Source: Cryptomeria japonica
Taxonomy: Eukaryota; Streptophyta; Pinopsida; Cupressales; Cupressaceae
Assembly: GCF_030272615.1 (NCBI RefSeq)
Contig: NC_081413.1
Location: 716,305,867 to 716,369,866, forward strand
DNA length: 64,000 bases
Direction of reading: 5' to 3'
The notes under the pieces were generated by a model that was not told the DNA's origin, did no database searches, and was given only the letters and a program-made list of their open reading frames with translations. Of the stretch, positions 1-11,529 are shown one piece after another. Each line of letters starts with the position of its first letter. The stretch's first letter is position 1. Position numbers and translations under genes: made by a program.

Positions 1-337
1 GTAGATCTCTCAACCCTTATCCCTTTGTCCTTTTTTTTTAAGCCTTAAATCCCGAAAATCCCAAAAAGAGAGAGAAAGAAAGAGCTTTCATTGATAAATC
101 CATCTAAATCCCAAAATTGTTGACAATTTGTCCAAGCGTAAGTCCCTTTGTGTATTACCAGCAAATCACAATGCCCATTGAGCTTATCCACACGTCAAGA
201 CCTGACTAAAGAAACCTTGGAATTGCCATATGATCGTCTAGCAATCTTCACATACGCAGTGGTTTTTCAAGAGAGGATAAATTATCTTTTGGGTACTTTA
301 TTCTAATGTTTGGTAGATGATAAAACAGACACCAACA
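1..337 (+). repeat. 3' end of an LTR, gypsy element A (cut by window start)
   Basis: This is the tail of a long terminal repeat ending in ...CACCAACA at 337. It aligns by eye, with much divergence, to the LTR tail at about 3260-3590: both have 'aagtcccyttgtg', 'gagcttatccac', 'aaccttgga' and a closing run toward CAACA. A PBS-like block and a gag reading frame follow on the same strand, so this is the 5' LTR of a Ty3/gypsy-type element. Its start lies outside the window. Confidence 0.6.
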
Positions 338-340
338 TAA

Positions 341-360
341 ATTGGTGCTAAAAGGAGAGC
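341..360 (+). other. primer-binding-site-like block, copy 1
   Basis: ATTGGTGCTAAAAGGAGAGC lies 3 bp after the LTR end, where a minus-strand primer binding site belongs. The same type of block recurs at 461-480. I did not assign the priming tRNA. Confidence 0.4.
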
Positions 361-460
361 TGAACGCGATGGATGTCTGAAAAGCTGAACATTAGATCAC
401 ATCAATTCATATTTGCGAGAAGTTATCTAGAGCTTTTTACCCTCCTCCCACGCAACATAA

Positions 461-480
461 ATTGGCACTAGAAGGAGGGC
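461..480 (+). other. primer-binding-site-like block, copy 2
   Basis: ATTGGCACTAGAAGGAGGGC, preceded by the same ACATAA as copy 1, sits exactly 120 bp downstream of it. It may be a leader duplication or the better-preserved PBS. Confidence 0.35.
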
Positions 481-535
481 TTGATAATAGAGACAAGTGA
501 TTGCTCATAATTTTCGGTAGTAGATATGATGCAGC

Positions 536-2090
536 ATGATGTTGTCGCATGAATTTCCATTTGATCTGCTTCTAGAGCAACTTGAACCAAGACTAAGTCA
601 AACAAATATTGCAGATCAACTATGTTCACTTGCTTGGAAATCAAAATTAGATCATTCTCAATTCAAGCAAGTCAGTCACGCCATCACTAAAGAAGAAAAA
701 AAGGGTCGACAAAATGAAGCGACAATCAAGAGAGACTTGGAAAGACAGAAGATTTTGGCTCTTTGGCCTCAAGTCCTTAGAGAAATTCGGCAATTTTCTT
801 TCAAACCTGCCAGTAGAATTTCACTTGTTGGCATGATGAAGAATGGGCCTACCAATCATTCCTCCTGAACCAAGTAGAGATCCTAAACCAATATTGCAGC
901 CGAACTTAAGTTTTCATGACGAGCAAGAGAACGTCATCACAGAATTATACAACTTAGCTTGGAGTGTAAGAAGAAATTATCCTGACTGGCGTCGAATGCG
1001 CTTTATCCTTGAAGAAGAACAACAAATTGTTGATCACATTGACGCACAAATACGAAGGGAGCAATGTCTATTGCCACCCCAAGAAGTTGACCCAGCTCCC
1101 ATACCAGCTCCTGCACAACCGCGACAAAATTGAAACGCGTTGGATCGCATAGGTTCTTTCTCCCCAGACAAATTTCGAAGAATCCTAAGATCGGCCCCGA
1201 GTTCATCCAAGGGATTTGTGGAGTTAGGATCCTCTACTAGATCCAAGCAAAGGAAAAGGATATTTGAAACCGGTGGAGAAGAAAGCTCACCAAGCAGGGA
1301 CATTCCACGAGAGGAAGACATTTTCAGCTTGTTCCACATTTCTAGTTTATTCCAAACATTTGCTCCCAAAGCGCAAGTTACACAACTAGACCCGCCAGAA
1401 TTCCCAATTCAAGGGACTTCACCTCCAGCGACTCCCCAAGAGGTTGCTCAGCAGTCTCCAACAAGAGTACATCAAGCAAACATCCCAATGGCTTGGCGCC
1501 CAGCTAATGCATCTCCTATGGTCTTTACAGCCTATCATTACATGCCCAAGAATCTGGAACAATTCTATTCCAAATTCCATAGTTGCGACTTGAGCCGCTA
1601 AGTTGATGAGCATATAAGGATTTTTGAAGATCTCCTTCATAATAGGGATGTCCAACATGAAGATGTTGCTTGCAGGCTTTTTCCCTACACTTTCGATGAA
1701 GAAGCTTCTCACTGGTATATCCACTTGCCAGCCGACTCCATTCATAATTGGCAGGAAATGAAAGATGCCTTCTTAGAAAAGTTCAGATCACCAATTTCCC
1801 CATCCGATTTATATCGGCAATTTATAGAAGTAAGGAGGCAAGAACACGAGCATATTAGCACTTTCAACAACAGGTTCCACAAGGCTTACACAAGGCTGAG
1901 AGATCCTTATAGTTTGAATAATGTTGCGACACTACCTGTTATTAAGCAGCTCTAGATCCCCTTACTGCCGTGTTTGCAAAATTCGCTCCTGACCCTTCTA
2001 GAGGGTCCAAGGCGAAATTCTTATAGAGCCTGTCCCTGGAAAGACTCTTGAACAAACTTAATTTTGATGTCTTCTTGTTGATGATTTAAG
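536..2090 (+). pseudogene. decayed Ty3/gypsy gag (capsid region)
   Basis: Several short frames at 536-868, 843-1133, 1140-1601 and 1725-1955 together make a gag-like polyprotein broken by stops and frameshifts. The diagnostic part is about 1560-1955. It reads as the retrotransposon gag capsid domain, with an ASHWYIHLP block, a W-x-E-M-K-D-A-F-L-E-K-F block, and YRQFIEVRRQ followed by FNNRFHKAYTRL. This is typical of plant gypsy gag, perhaps of Athila/Tat type. A TAA at about 1600 and a TAG at about 1953 break it. A weaker continuation (ALDPLTAVFAKF) in the next frame runs to about 2080. The protein would package element RNA in cytoplasmic particles. The copy is dead, and the lineage assignment is tentative. 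Confidence 0.65.
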
Positions 2091-2094
2091 GTAT

Positions 2095-3590
2095 AAAATG
2101 CTATGTTGAAATGAATTTATTATGTGTCCTTAATCATCTTTTTGTTTGTCTTGTAGTTAAAAGGCGACTATCTCCAGTCTGGCATCAACAAGAATGACCT
2201 TCTCCAGCCCAGCATCATCAAGGACGGCCTTCTCCGGTCCAGCATCATCAGGGACGACCTCTTCCAGTCCAGCATTCGAAGGAAAGGTACACCATCCATC
2301 CTGCACATCGAAGACAAAGGAAGTTAAAGCAAGGGTTCGTTGAAGAAGCAGACAGTTTCAGAAGAGTTAATTAAAGCTAGCTTCTCAGCAATATCAAATT
2401 GAATATCTACCAAGTTACAAGTGTCAGACAAGGTGGCATCCCAGTCATCACTCCTCCAGTCGGATTGGTCCACCTCAACGTGTCCACATTCAATGTAACT
2501 GACTCATGGGAGATGGCACAAACTTCGATGTACCTACCCCGGTTCTCCATTGGTCGAATATTCCAGAGAAGACATGTGTCCAAATAATGCAATTATTTCA
2601 TTGGCCAGAATTGAGTTTGTTGTAACAAACCCTAATTAGGGTTTTCATTGTAAAATCTCGGCCATTGATCTCAAATTGATCTAAGCCATTGAATTGTATT
2701 GAGGGCGCTATATAAGCCCTGGTTCCTCATTTGTAAAGATAATAGTTAGTCAGTAGTTAGAAGGTGAATAGTTAGCTAATAGTGAATAGTCAGTTGATAC
2801 AGTAGCAATTAGAGTAGAATAGCAAGAGAAGGCGAACATTGTTGCCAAGATGTTGTTGTAAAAGACTTGTAAAACTTCATTGAAGAAATGGTGAAATCTA
2901 TGAGTCGATTCAACAATTTGCATGGTCTTTATACTTCTTAGATTTGATTTCATGTTATTAGATGAGTGCAAGAAATGTGTTTGATTGATGGTGAAATTTG
3001 TATATCCATACTACTAGCAGTTTGTTGATTGCAGACTTGCCTTGTGTAGTCGGCTGGAATCATTCAACTTAAGCTTAACTTCCATTGTCGCTTCTTAATT
3101 GATATGCATCAGCCTGATGGTGTCTATGCCTATAGCGATGATCTGAACATCATAAAGCTTTCCTCCGAAGATCGCACTAACCTTGTGGAGATGGTCCTGG
3201 GATGTCAAGACAAGACTTAGTTAGAATTTCATCAAAGGCCATTCATTGTTCCTACATTCTTAGTGTCAGAATTAGATCCTTCCCTCGCCCTCATCCTTTT
3301 TTCCCTTTTTTCAAAAAATCTAGGCTAGTGAAATCCTGTGTTCCAGCAATATTCAAAGCAAATCAGACGTTCAGTCATCAAGTGTAAGTCCCCTTGTGAT
3401 TCCAACAAAATCACTTCATACCACAAAGAGCTTATCCACGAGTAGAGAACCTACATACAAGAACCTTGGAGTTGCCTCGATTGATCCTTTGGCGAGATCT
3501 TCAGCAGTAGGGAAACTTTGCTCAAGATAGGATAAGGTACCTTTAGGTATTTTATTCTGTGTTCGCATGTGCATGAAAAACACATCAACA
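2095..3590 (+). repeat. nested, 5'-incomplete LTR inside the gag of element A
   Basis: About 1.45 kb (from roughly 2150) is homologous, in inverted orientation, to the last 1.4 kb of the solo LTR at 7622-11961. Shared landmarks are a 'ggtggcatcccagtcatcactcc' block, an 'accctaattagggttttcat' block, the TATA region and the LTR end 'tttaggtattttattctgtg...CATCAACA'. Gag zinc-finger sequence resumes at 3591, so this LTR was inserted into gag. GGTAT occurs at 2090-2094 and 3591-3595 and may be the target duplication. However, the left end lacks TG and about 2.9 kb of the family's 5' LTR part is missing. Confidence 0.6.
2708..2716 (+). promoter_or_regulatory. LTR TATA box
   Basis: CTATATAAG within 'gggcgctatataagccctgg' is conserved with the corresponding site in the inverted homologous LTR at 8474-8482. 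It is the probable start of transcription for this LTR family. Confidence 0.6.
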
Positions 3591-3940
3591 GGTATCAAAA
3601 GGATAATCAGAACAATCGGGGTTTCGAGAACAACAACCAAGCTTTCCAGAAGAGGAAGTGGAATAGCGGACCTAATAATGACACTGTGCCATCTCCCTTG
3701 GATAATCAACCCGTTACTAATAATCGTCCTACAGACAATGTATATTTAGCAGAACCTGCTCTGTCAAAATGTGTAGATTGCACAACACTAATCAACATTT
3801 TGAACTACAATGCTACGAGTTTCAAGTAGCCGCAGATATTTTCCGACGTGAGAAAAGAAATTCATACACTGAGGATCCCAAGTAGCTGGATATGAATCGA
3901 TTCCTGTAACAAGGTATGATCAAGCTTTAGTCCTTGAGAA
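3591..3940 (+). pseudogene. gag nucleocapsid remnant of element A
   Basis: The frame from about 3593 reads YQKDNQNNRGFENNNQAF, then KRKWNSG, followed by C-x2-C at about 3769-3780. One frame further it continues as DQHFELQCYEFQVAADIF, then RREKRNSYTEDPK. This is the basic, Asn/Gln-rich nucleocapsid end of a gypsy gag, split from its capsid half by the nested LTR. Stops and one frameshift show it is dead. Homology with the capsid part at 536-2090 is inferred from position and style. Confidence 0.5.
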
Positions 3941-4190
3941 TGTCAAATCATACCAGCCCAATCAGAGATTCCCACCCACGTCTACTAATGGCCTAGTAGA
4001 GTCGCCACCATCCTTTGGAAGGACAAGATCAAGGTAGATAAAAATTGCTCTTGGACCACGGCAAGGACAAGACTTACTAGTTCACCTTAGGATCTTTACA
4101 AGGACATGGCTTGAAACTCACCACTTTCTTTTACCTCATCAATTTGAGCCTTAAGTTTTTCAGTCTCTCCACATGAAAGCATCATCAATT
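3941..4190 (-). repeat. left piece of a minus-strand long-LTR fragment
   Basis: It contains a 'ttgctcttggaccacggcaa' block of the same type as the 37-bp units at 13716-13935. The piece is continuous with 13643 once the 4191-13637 insertion and its CAATT duplication are removed. 'gtggcgactctac' on the minus strand at about 3986-4000 resembles a PBS-type motif, so the LTR may end there. The left boundary is uncertain. Confidence 0.4.
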
Positions 4191-5726
4191 TGTAATGTCC
4201 CCTTTTCTGGGTGACATGAGATGAGCAGGGTTGACCTACCATTTGAGTTCCCATAGGTCAACGACATGGTTAGGGGACTCATTCTGAGGGTCATAGAGCT
4301 TTGCAGGGGCTCTGTGAGCCGTTTCGGACCTTCAGACGAGGTCTCCTATTTTTTAGGGAGAACTGGCAGTTGACTGAATGACCACATGGGGGACCAAGGA
4401 GCAGAGCAGGATCCTTTTGAGCAGTTACAGGTGTTTGGAGAGGGGTTCCTACTTTTTAGGGAGATTCCCTACTTTTTAGGAGGTTGTGCCAGTTTCCATA
4501 TTTGAGGTTCCACGGGACCATACCATGGTTTCAGTTTCAGGAAGATTGGGTGTGTTTCCTAGTTTCTAGGAGCATCCCTAGATTTTTGGGATGGGATTGC
4601 CAGTCAGCCCATCTTGTCAGGCATCAGTCACAGGCAGGTGACAAAGTCAGATTCATGTTTGGTTGGTTATTTTGGGCTATTATTGGATCTATGGAAATAT
4701 TTTAATATATTTAAATATTTCCTAAGTTAGCGTTTAAATAAATTAAAATAAGGCTATGTATATAGCCATTTCGGAGTAATAAGGGGTTTTTGGCTTCATC
4801 TGGTTTGATATGCCTATGTGTTATACCTCGTTGGAAAGGTCTTTAACTTTGCTACATGATTCTCACCTCCCGGAGTCTTTTTGGATGCTTGAAGCTATTT
4901 ATTCGCAATAAAGTGATATTTTTCTATAGTTTGACGCCATAATTGGGAAAGTGTCACTTTAATTATAAAGCGCAAGCTTTATTATTCTTTAGGGTTCGAC
5001 TTGCAAAGGGAAAGGAGTTATAAGGAGATGAAAACCTAATTGATAGCATCTTTGATCATTTTGAAACTTGCGAATTTGGGAATTGCTCTGGAAGAGTGAT
5101 TTTGGTCTAGGACGCAAACCCCAGGTCTGAGCTTGCTGGGACGTAGCCCTCAGCAGGAGTTGACAGTGGATTTATCCAGGATTGCACAGAGATTGTCAAA
5201 GGTAGAAGACACATCTTCTTGGCCTGAAGATTCAGCATGCATATTGGGGGTTTCAACAGGACGGCTGGTCTATTTCAGCTGGCACGTGATTTGCAGTAGC
5301 TTCCACGCCTCCTTTTGCAACCACGACTTGTTTGTATGTTGGCTTGAAGGGTTGTATTCAGTTTATTTGGTCTTCCTTGTTCGTTGCCAGTAATATTCCT
5401 CCATTTGGCATCAATCCAAATTGAGAACAGCTCCAAATAAATGTATGGATTCTTCCTAAATACAAAACTAGGTTATTTGCCTGGTATGATTTGCAGTATT
5501 TTCAGATTGCTTAAGTGTTCTTACATATGAACATTGTTTACTGTTTATTTCACAGTTGTTGCTATTTATCAATTACTTTACTTATAGCATCAAAATCCAA
5601 AAAGAAACAATCCCTTTCTCCAACTTCTGTCTATTCTATAAGATCACCGGAAAATTACAAAAATATAGTATGTTTAATTAAGAATTTACAGCAGCAACAG
5701 CAAAAGGATCCATTTGGGATCTTTCA
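4191..5726 (+). repeat. 5' LTR of the 4191-13637 element
   Basis: 1,536 bp, TGTAATGTCC...GATCTTTCA. It holds several small palindromes of the CCTA-n-TAGG type at 4344, 4447, 4466, 4557 and 4575, and a 'ggctatgtatatagcc' palindrome near 4751. It has the same length as the 3' LTR and a low percentage of mismatches by eye, which indicates a fairly young insertion relative to its surroundings. Confidence 0.9.
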
Positions 5727-5727
5727 C

Positions 5728-5740
5728 TGGTATCAGAGCC
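5728..5740 (+). other. primer binding site (initiator tRNA-Met type)
   Basis: TGGTATCAGAGCC starts 2 bp after the LTR. This is the standard plant retrotransposon PBS complementary to the 3' end of tRNA-iMet. Confidence 0.9.
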
Positions 5741-5824
5741 TAATCCTGCCAGCCTGTGTGGTGGTAATTGCATTCACTTGGTGTGATTGGATTTGGTTTT
5801 CAGTTGGACATAAAAAGAATCACC

Positions 5825-7627
5825 ATGACAGGGTTATGTAAAAATAAACAAGCAGGGAGGGAATTTGATCAAACACCTTCAAAGAGTTCAAGACACACTA
5901 GAGGTACAACTACATCTAAAAGTACAAGGAGGCCCCCTGTTAAAACATTCAATGATACAGTCATAAGCAACTATCATGGGTATTGCTCCCTTCCAAAAAA
6001 GCTATAGGATATGCTTACCTTCACCCAATTTATGGGTATTCCAGATGAAGCTGAAGATGCTATGAATTCATATCAGCTGCAAATAAAAAGAGAAGAACCG
6101 ATTGACTCATCCATAAATGAGGTTTGTAAAAATCTCTATGAAGAATTTGATGAACATGCTACAAGGGATGAAGTGGTACCTATGAATGTTGAAAACATGT
6201 CACAAAGGTATGGCAACCATTCTGATTTTTATAACAGCAGTCCTTCATATGAACACAATGATGATTCAAAGGTCATGGCACATGAGGAGGAAGTTGTAGG
6301 AGGGATTCCTACAGTTGGCACGCAATATATGAGTGTTAAACAAGAGGGATGCAAGGGGAAAACAAGCCATAGCAGCCCTGACTTTTATGACAACAGTCTT
6401 ACTACTAGGGCTAATCAAGATTTCGATGCATTGGTGCATGAGGATGATGGTTGTGAGGGGTCATCTCAGGCAAACAGTCATTGTTTGGGTGTTACTGATG
6501 CTTTTGATATTGAAGATACATGTCATAATGAGTCTGATTTTTCAAATCAGACCTTAGAAGATGGGAACAAAACAGAAAATGTGCCTAATGGTGATGGTTC
6601 CGAGGAGAGTTTGACGGATGTGTCTGAGTCTATCTTGATAGGAGAGGTGTATGTTGAACTTGGCAAATCAGCAGCCTCTAGCATGTCATTCGAGCCACCC
6701 CACGAGGTTCATAACAAAAGTGATATAACTTCTCTTCCTCAAGATATGGCAGCCTTTGGTCAAGAAGAGAATAATGATTTGCATTCTAGACTTGAAGGTA
6801 CGCATGGTGCAATCATAGCTTATGATAATGTGAATAATACAATCCATCATAAATCAGAGTTTGTGCATTTTGGGACAGCTGATATAGAGCAATCTCAGAG
6901 GATGAATGAAGGATGGTTGGCAAGAGCCAAGCAAGCCAAGTTGATAGCTCATCAGGCCAAGCTCCAACTTCAGCACATTCATGATACTCATCACCATATT
7001 GGTAAGGAGGAACAAGAGCTATCTAATTCTGATTTTTCAGCTGATATAGGTCATTTTTTTCATGGTGGTGATGGAATTGATAATGAGGCTCATAGTGGAC
7101 CAGCCACTAATGAGTTATCCTTGATTGGCATAGAAGGTGTTCCCAATGCACCTTTGATTTTGTCACCTCTTTCATATGATAAGGCAGTGTTGTACTTATT
7201 GATTGGTGACTCAGTTTTCTTAGATTTGACAGTCGGCTATGAAGATCAGCATGTAAGGGACTTCATTTGTTACATGGCTCAACAAAACATTTACTTAGCA
7301 ACCTTTAATGAAGGCACATTAATGGAAATAGGTAAAGTTACAACAACTGTTTGGAGGTCTTGGAAAAGTATTCAACACACTTTACTTGTTGGAAATTGGC
7401 TCATTGATGGATTCATAACAGCATTGATGGTTGGTAGTACTTGTGGCTCCAATTGGAGTGAAGTTCTTAGCCGGTTAGATGATGTTCAAGTTCACAGCAG
7501 CAGTATAATGAGTATTGACATGATGGATGGATATGACAGTGCAAAGATTTGGGATCCTGGTATTGACATGTGTGGTGTATTTCTTCAGTGGATCCATGAG
7601 GAGTTGTTTCACTTTGGGTATTGTTGA
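5825..7627 (+). pseudogene. unclassified ~600-codon ORF replacing gag-pol
   Basis: An ATG at 5825 opens a frame that meets one in-frame TAG at 6005-6007. It resumes at ATG 6011 and stays open for 538 codons until the nested LTR cuts it at 7621. The first ~60 residues are basic and Ser/Thr-rich (SKSSRHTRGTTT). The middle is acidic, rich in Asp, Glu, Ser and Asn, with a KQAKLIAHQAKLQLQHIHDT helix-like stretch. The last ~150 residues look globular (LYLLIGDSVFLDL, WKSIQHTLLVGNWLIDGF). I recognise no family. On the far side of the insertion the frame has room for about 45 more codons before the polypurine tract. An open 1.6-kb frame amid decayed elements suggests it was kept until recently. Confidence 0.6.
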
Positions 7628-8473
7628 CGTGTATTTTGTACCCAATCATACACAGAATAAAATACCTAAAGGCATCTTATCCTCTCTTGAGAAAATAGTC
7701 TCTAACTGCTGAAGATTCGCGTAAAGGATCAGTTAGGTAGACTCCAAGGTTCTTTTAGTGGGGTCTCCACGTGTGGACAAGCTCCAGTGGTATGATGTGA
7801 TTTGCTGGAATCACAAGGGGACTTACATTGAACTTCCGATCTGCTTTGCTGGACACAGGCTCTTACTAACTTGGATTTGAAAAATAGAAAAAGGATAAGG
7901 GCGAAGAGAGGATCTAATCCTAATACTAAGAATGTAGGAGCAATGATTGATTTTTGATGAAACTCTAACTAGATCTTGTTTTGACATCAATGGAACATCT
8001 ACACAAGGCTAGTGCGATCTTCTAGGGAAGCTTTATGATGTTCAAATCATCACCGCAGGCATAGATACCATCCAAGTTGATGCATATCAATGAAGAGGCG
8101 ACAAATTGAAATTGAGCTTAGGCTGAACGATTCCAGTTGACTACGCAAGGCAAGTCTGCAATCAACAAACTGCTAGTAGTATGGATGTACGAATTCCACC
8201 ATTAATCAATCACATTTCCTCCATTCATCTAATCATCTACCATCTAAGATTGAAGACTCAACAAGAAACCATGCAAATTGCAAGAAAAACGACATATTTC
8301 ACCATTACTTCAATGAAAATGGAGTTTGTTTACAATCAATGGCAACAATATCTTGCCTTGTCCTCCTATTCTACTCTAATTGCTATTCTATCAACTATAT
8401 TCTAACTCTTCCAACTATTTACAACTCTCTCTAATCATCTAAAATTCCTTTTTTACAAAATGAAATGCCTGGG

Positions 8474-8482
8474 CTTATATAG
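8474..8482 (-). promoter_or_regulatory. TATA box of the long solo LTR
   Basis: On the minus strand this reads CTATATAAG within 'gggcactatataagcccagg'. It is conserved with the homologous LTR at 2708-2716, which supports the minus orientation of the 7622-11961 LTR. Confidence 0.6.
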
Positions 8483-9355
8483 TGCCCACAATACAATTTG
8501 ATGGCTTAGATCAATTCAAGATCAATGGCCAAGATTTTACAATGAAAACCCTAATTAGGGTTTGTTACAACCATTACATAACATTTAATGCTTGACCAAT
8601 GATAAAATTGTATTGCTTGGACACATGTCCCTTCTAGAAAAATCGACCAATGGATAGCCGGGGTAGGTACATCGGAGTTTGTGCCACCTTCCATGAGTTA
8701 AGTACATTGAATCTGGACATGCTGAGATGGAACACACTGACTGGAGGAGTGATGACTGGGATGCCACCTCATCTGACACTTGAAGCTTGCTAGATATTCA
8801 ATTTGATGTTGTTGAGAAACTTGCTTTAATTAATTCCTCTGGATCTATTTTGCTTCTTCAACGAGCCCTTGTTCTAACTCCTTGCGTCCTTGATGTGCAG
8901 GAAGATGATGTACCTCGCCTTGGAACACTGGATTGAAAGAGGTCGCCCATGTCTTGGCTTGATCGTCCTGGCGAAGACCGTCCTGGCGAAGACCGTCCTT
9001 GATCCGGCTTGATTTTCCTTGAAGAGACCTCCATTTGATGCCTACACAACATTTCAAAATTAGTACCATGATTTTGCAATACATAACATAAATTAGAGAG
9101 CAATTTTTTAGGAAACTTAATGATAAGTCCTTTATTAATCATTTCCTAAAAAAAGACTGAGCTAAGGCAAAACAAAATTCCAAAATCCAAAATCTAAGCT
9201 ATGACGATTAACAATCAAAATCAAAACAATAAATCCATATCGCCATACCTCACTAGAGAGCTAACTCTAGAATGCAAAATGAGGAATTTGCCTAGGCAAA
9301 AATCAAAATTCGATAGTCTTGATGTGATCTTCAAAAGAACGTTCCTCTTATCAAC

Positions 9356-9590
9356 TTCGCCACCCTTCAAGTCTTGGACGTGATCTCCTCTTCAAGTTAG
9401 CAATTTCGCCATCTTTGATATGTCTTTGACGTCCTAGGCAACTTCGCTCAAATAGAAACTTCAAGTTCGCCTCTCCTTTGGATAGTAGTTTCGCACCACC
9501 TTTGATTGAATTCGCTCCTCTTCTTGAATGATAATTTCGCCCTTCCTTTGTATGAAATTCGCTCCTCTTTTGCCTTCTCCAAGTTGCATA
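9356..9590 (-). repeat. degenerate TTCGC-rich short repeats in the long LTR
   Basis: TTCGCY followed by a pyrimidine-rich tail recurs roughly every 22-50 bp, for example 'ttcgctcctctt', 'ttcgcccttcc' and 'ttcgccatc'. It looks like an eroded relative of the TCGCTC hairpin units further along the same LTR. Confidence 0.5.
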
Positions 9591-9972
9591 TGAGAGATGA
9601 TAAATGATGATGTGAAAATGAAATAAACACCTTCCTTTATAGGCGCTCACCTTCATATTGACCTTAGGCCGACTTGATAATTAATAAGGCAAATTAAACG
9701 ATTTTTTAATAAATAATAAAGGCCGACCTTGACAAAATAAACCCAAGCGCTCCCTTTTGATTTTTATTAAATTAATAATTAATTATTAAATGCCTTTATT
9801 TTTAATTAATAAATTTCGATTTTTTACAAAGGCAAAAAATAATTAATAAATACATACCATGCGCTATTTAAATGCTTTTAATTAAATATCGATTTTTTTC
9901 TAGCATTTAAATAAATTTAAAAAATGTTTGTTTAGCGCCCAAAAATGAAAAAGTGGGAAGATACGTACCTCA

Positions 9973-11529
9973 TCGCCCTGGTCCCTGACTGAGGGACAGG
10001 AGCGATTTTGCTCTTGTGGGCCTCATTTCACTTCATCACCTTCGAAAATTATATTCAACGGATTCGCAATGCCTCCTTTCATTCATTCATGCCTTGAGAT
10101 CGGTTGAAATTTGGCGAGAAAATCATCTACAACAAAAATCGCTCTGGTCCCTTCTTGAGGGACAGGAGCGAACTTAAGCATTTTGGTCCTTTGTTGACGT
10201 TTGATAATCTTCAATTTGTCTTCAACGGGTTCGATTGACCTCCTTTCTTGCCTTCGAACATAAAGTTTGCTTGATCTTTGCCCAGATCGTACCTTATGAA
10301 GAACTTCGCTCTGGTCCTTCAGTGAGGGACAGGAGCGAATTTGACCCTCTAGGCAAAACTGGATGTTCTATCATGCTCATTTCGTCCTTCACCATGCCTT
10401 TGATGTCTCGATTCGTCCAAACAAGGTCAGGAATGGCCTAACTAAGCATTTTCGCTCTGGTCCCTTGGTGAGGGACACGAGCGATTCGCCTTGGTCCCTT
10501 GGAGAGGGACACGAGCGCATTTCGCTCTGGACCCTTGGAGAAGGACACGAGCGAAATTTGACTTTTCGCACTCTCAATCAAGACAATTTTAATGGAATAT
10601 AACATTTAAGTATAAGTGACATTTCCTTCTATGTTTCTTCTTTCTTATACTTTAAGTTATATTCCATATATACTTTCAGGATGTTTGAGAGTGGTTTCAG
10701 ACCTCCAGGAGTTATATTGCAAAATCTAGTTTTTGGAGGTTTTTCAGTTTCCAGACTTAGTCAAATTTCAGGATCAGGACATTCCAGACTTAGCCAAATT
10801 TCAGGATCAGGACCTCACTCAAGCCGGACTTGCTACCCTGTTGATCTCCCCGACAGCACTTCAAGTTATATTCATTTGATAAAATGTACCTCTTTGGACC
10901 TTCTCACATCGTCAAGACGTTAAAATCTTGCAAGGACAAAGCAAAATTGGATTTGTAGCTCCGGTCCTTCACTGAGGGACAGGAGCGATTTAGGCAATTA
11001 GCACTGTTATGGACGTCCCAAAAATCTTCAATTTATATTCAACGCATTTGTCTCATGTTTTTCCTTGTTTTTGAACGTAAACTTGCCTTGACCTTTGTCT
11101 GGATTTTGCAAAATGAAGGAAATCGCTCTGGTCCCTGGGAGAGGGACGAGAGCTACAAGGTACCTCGCCCTGGTCCCTTGGAGAGGGACAGGAGCGATTT
11201 GGTCAATATAGGTCATTCTCCTTCGTTTTTGCATCTCAAATTATATTCATTTGGCAAAGCATCTTCCCTTGGACGTCCTCAAATCATTAAGTTGTCGAAA
11301 TCTTGCAAGGACAAGACGAAATTTGAATTGTAGCTCCGGTCCTTCACTGAGGGACAGGAGCGATTTTCCTCCTGGAGGCATTTCTGTGCTCATGAAAATC
11401 TTCAATTTATATTCAATGGAAAGATCTCGCCGTTCTCCATCACTTCAAACGTAAAATTTGTCTGGACTCTGCAAGGATGATGAGATATTTGAAATTGAGC
11501 TCCCGTCCTTCACTGAGGGACAGGAGCGA
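9973..11529 (-). repeat. array of eleven ~33-bp hairpin repeats
   Basis: Units with arms TCGCTCTGGTCCCT and AGGGACAGGAGCGA around a 5-nt loop lie at 9973-10005, 10139-10171, 10306-10338, 10452-10484, 10486-10517, 10522-10554, 10956-10988, 11123-11154, 11165-11197, 11331-11363 and 11497-11529. The arms pair except at two central positions. Larger flanking sequence is also duplicated: the block around 10956 recurs 375 bp later around 11331, and 'aatcttcaatttatattcaa' recurs. The array lies upstream of the TATA box, in the U3 part of the minus-strand LTR. Confidence 0.85.

Noticed and set aside
1034-1369. Minus-strand frame opposite the gag region
   Set aside because: Shadow of the plus-strand gag coding pattern.
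1975-2015. TCGCTCCTGACC...GGGTCCAAGGCGA palindrome as an extra LTR hairpin unit
   Set aside because: The same bases also read as gag (KFAPDPSRGSKAKF), so I could not decide and left it out of the hairpin count.
5133-5393. 86-codon frame present in both LTRs (also 13044-13304)
   Set aside because: Its conservation is explained by the LTRs being near-identical copies. It has no start context or domain, and lies in the LTR.
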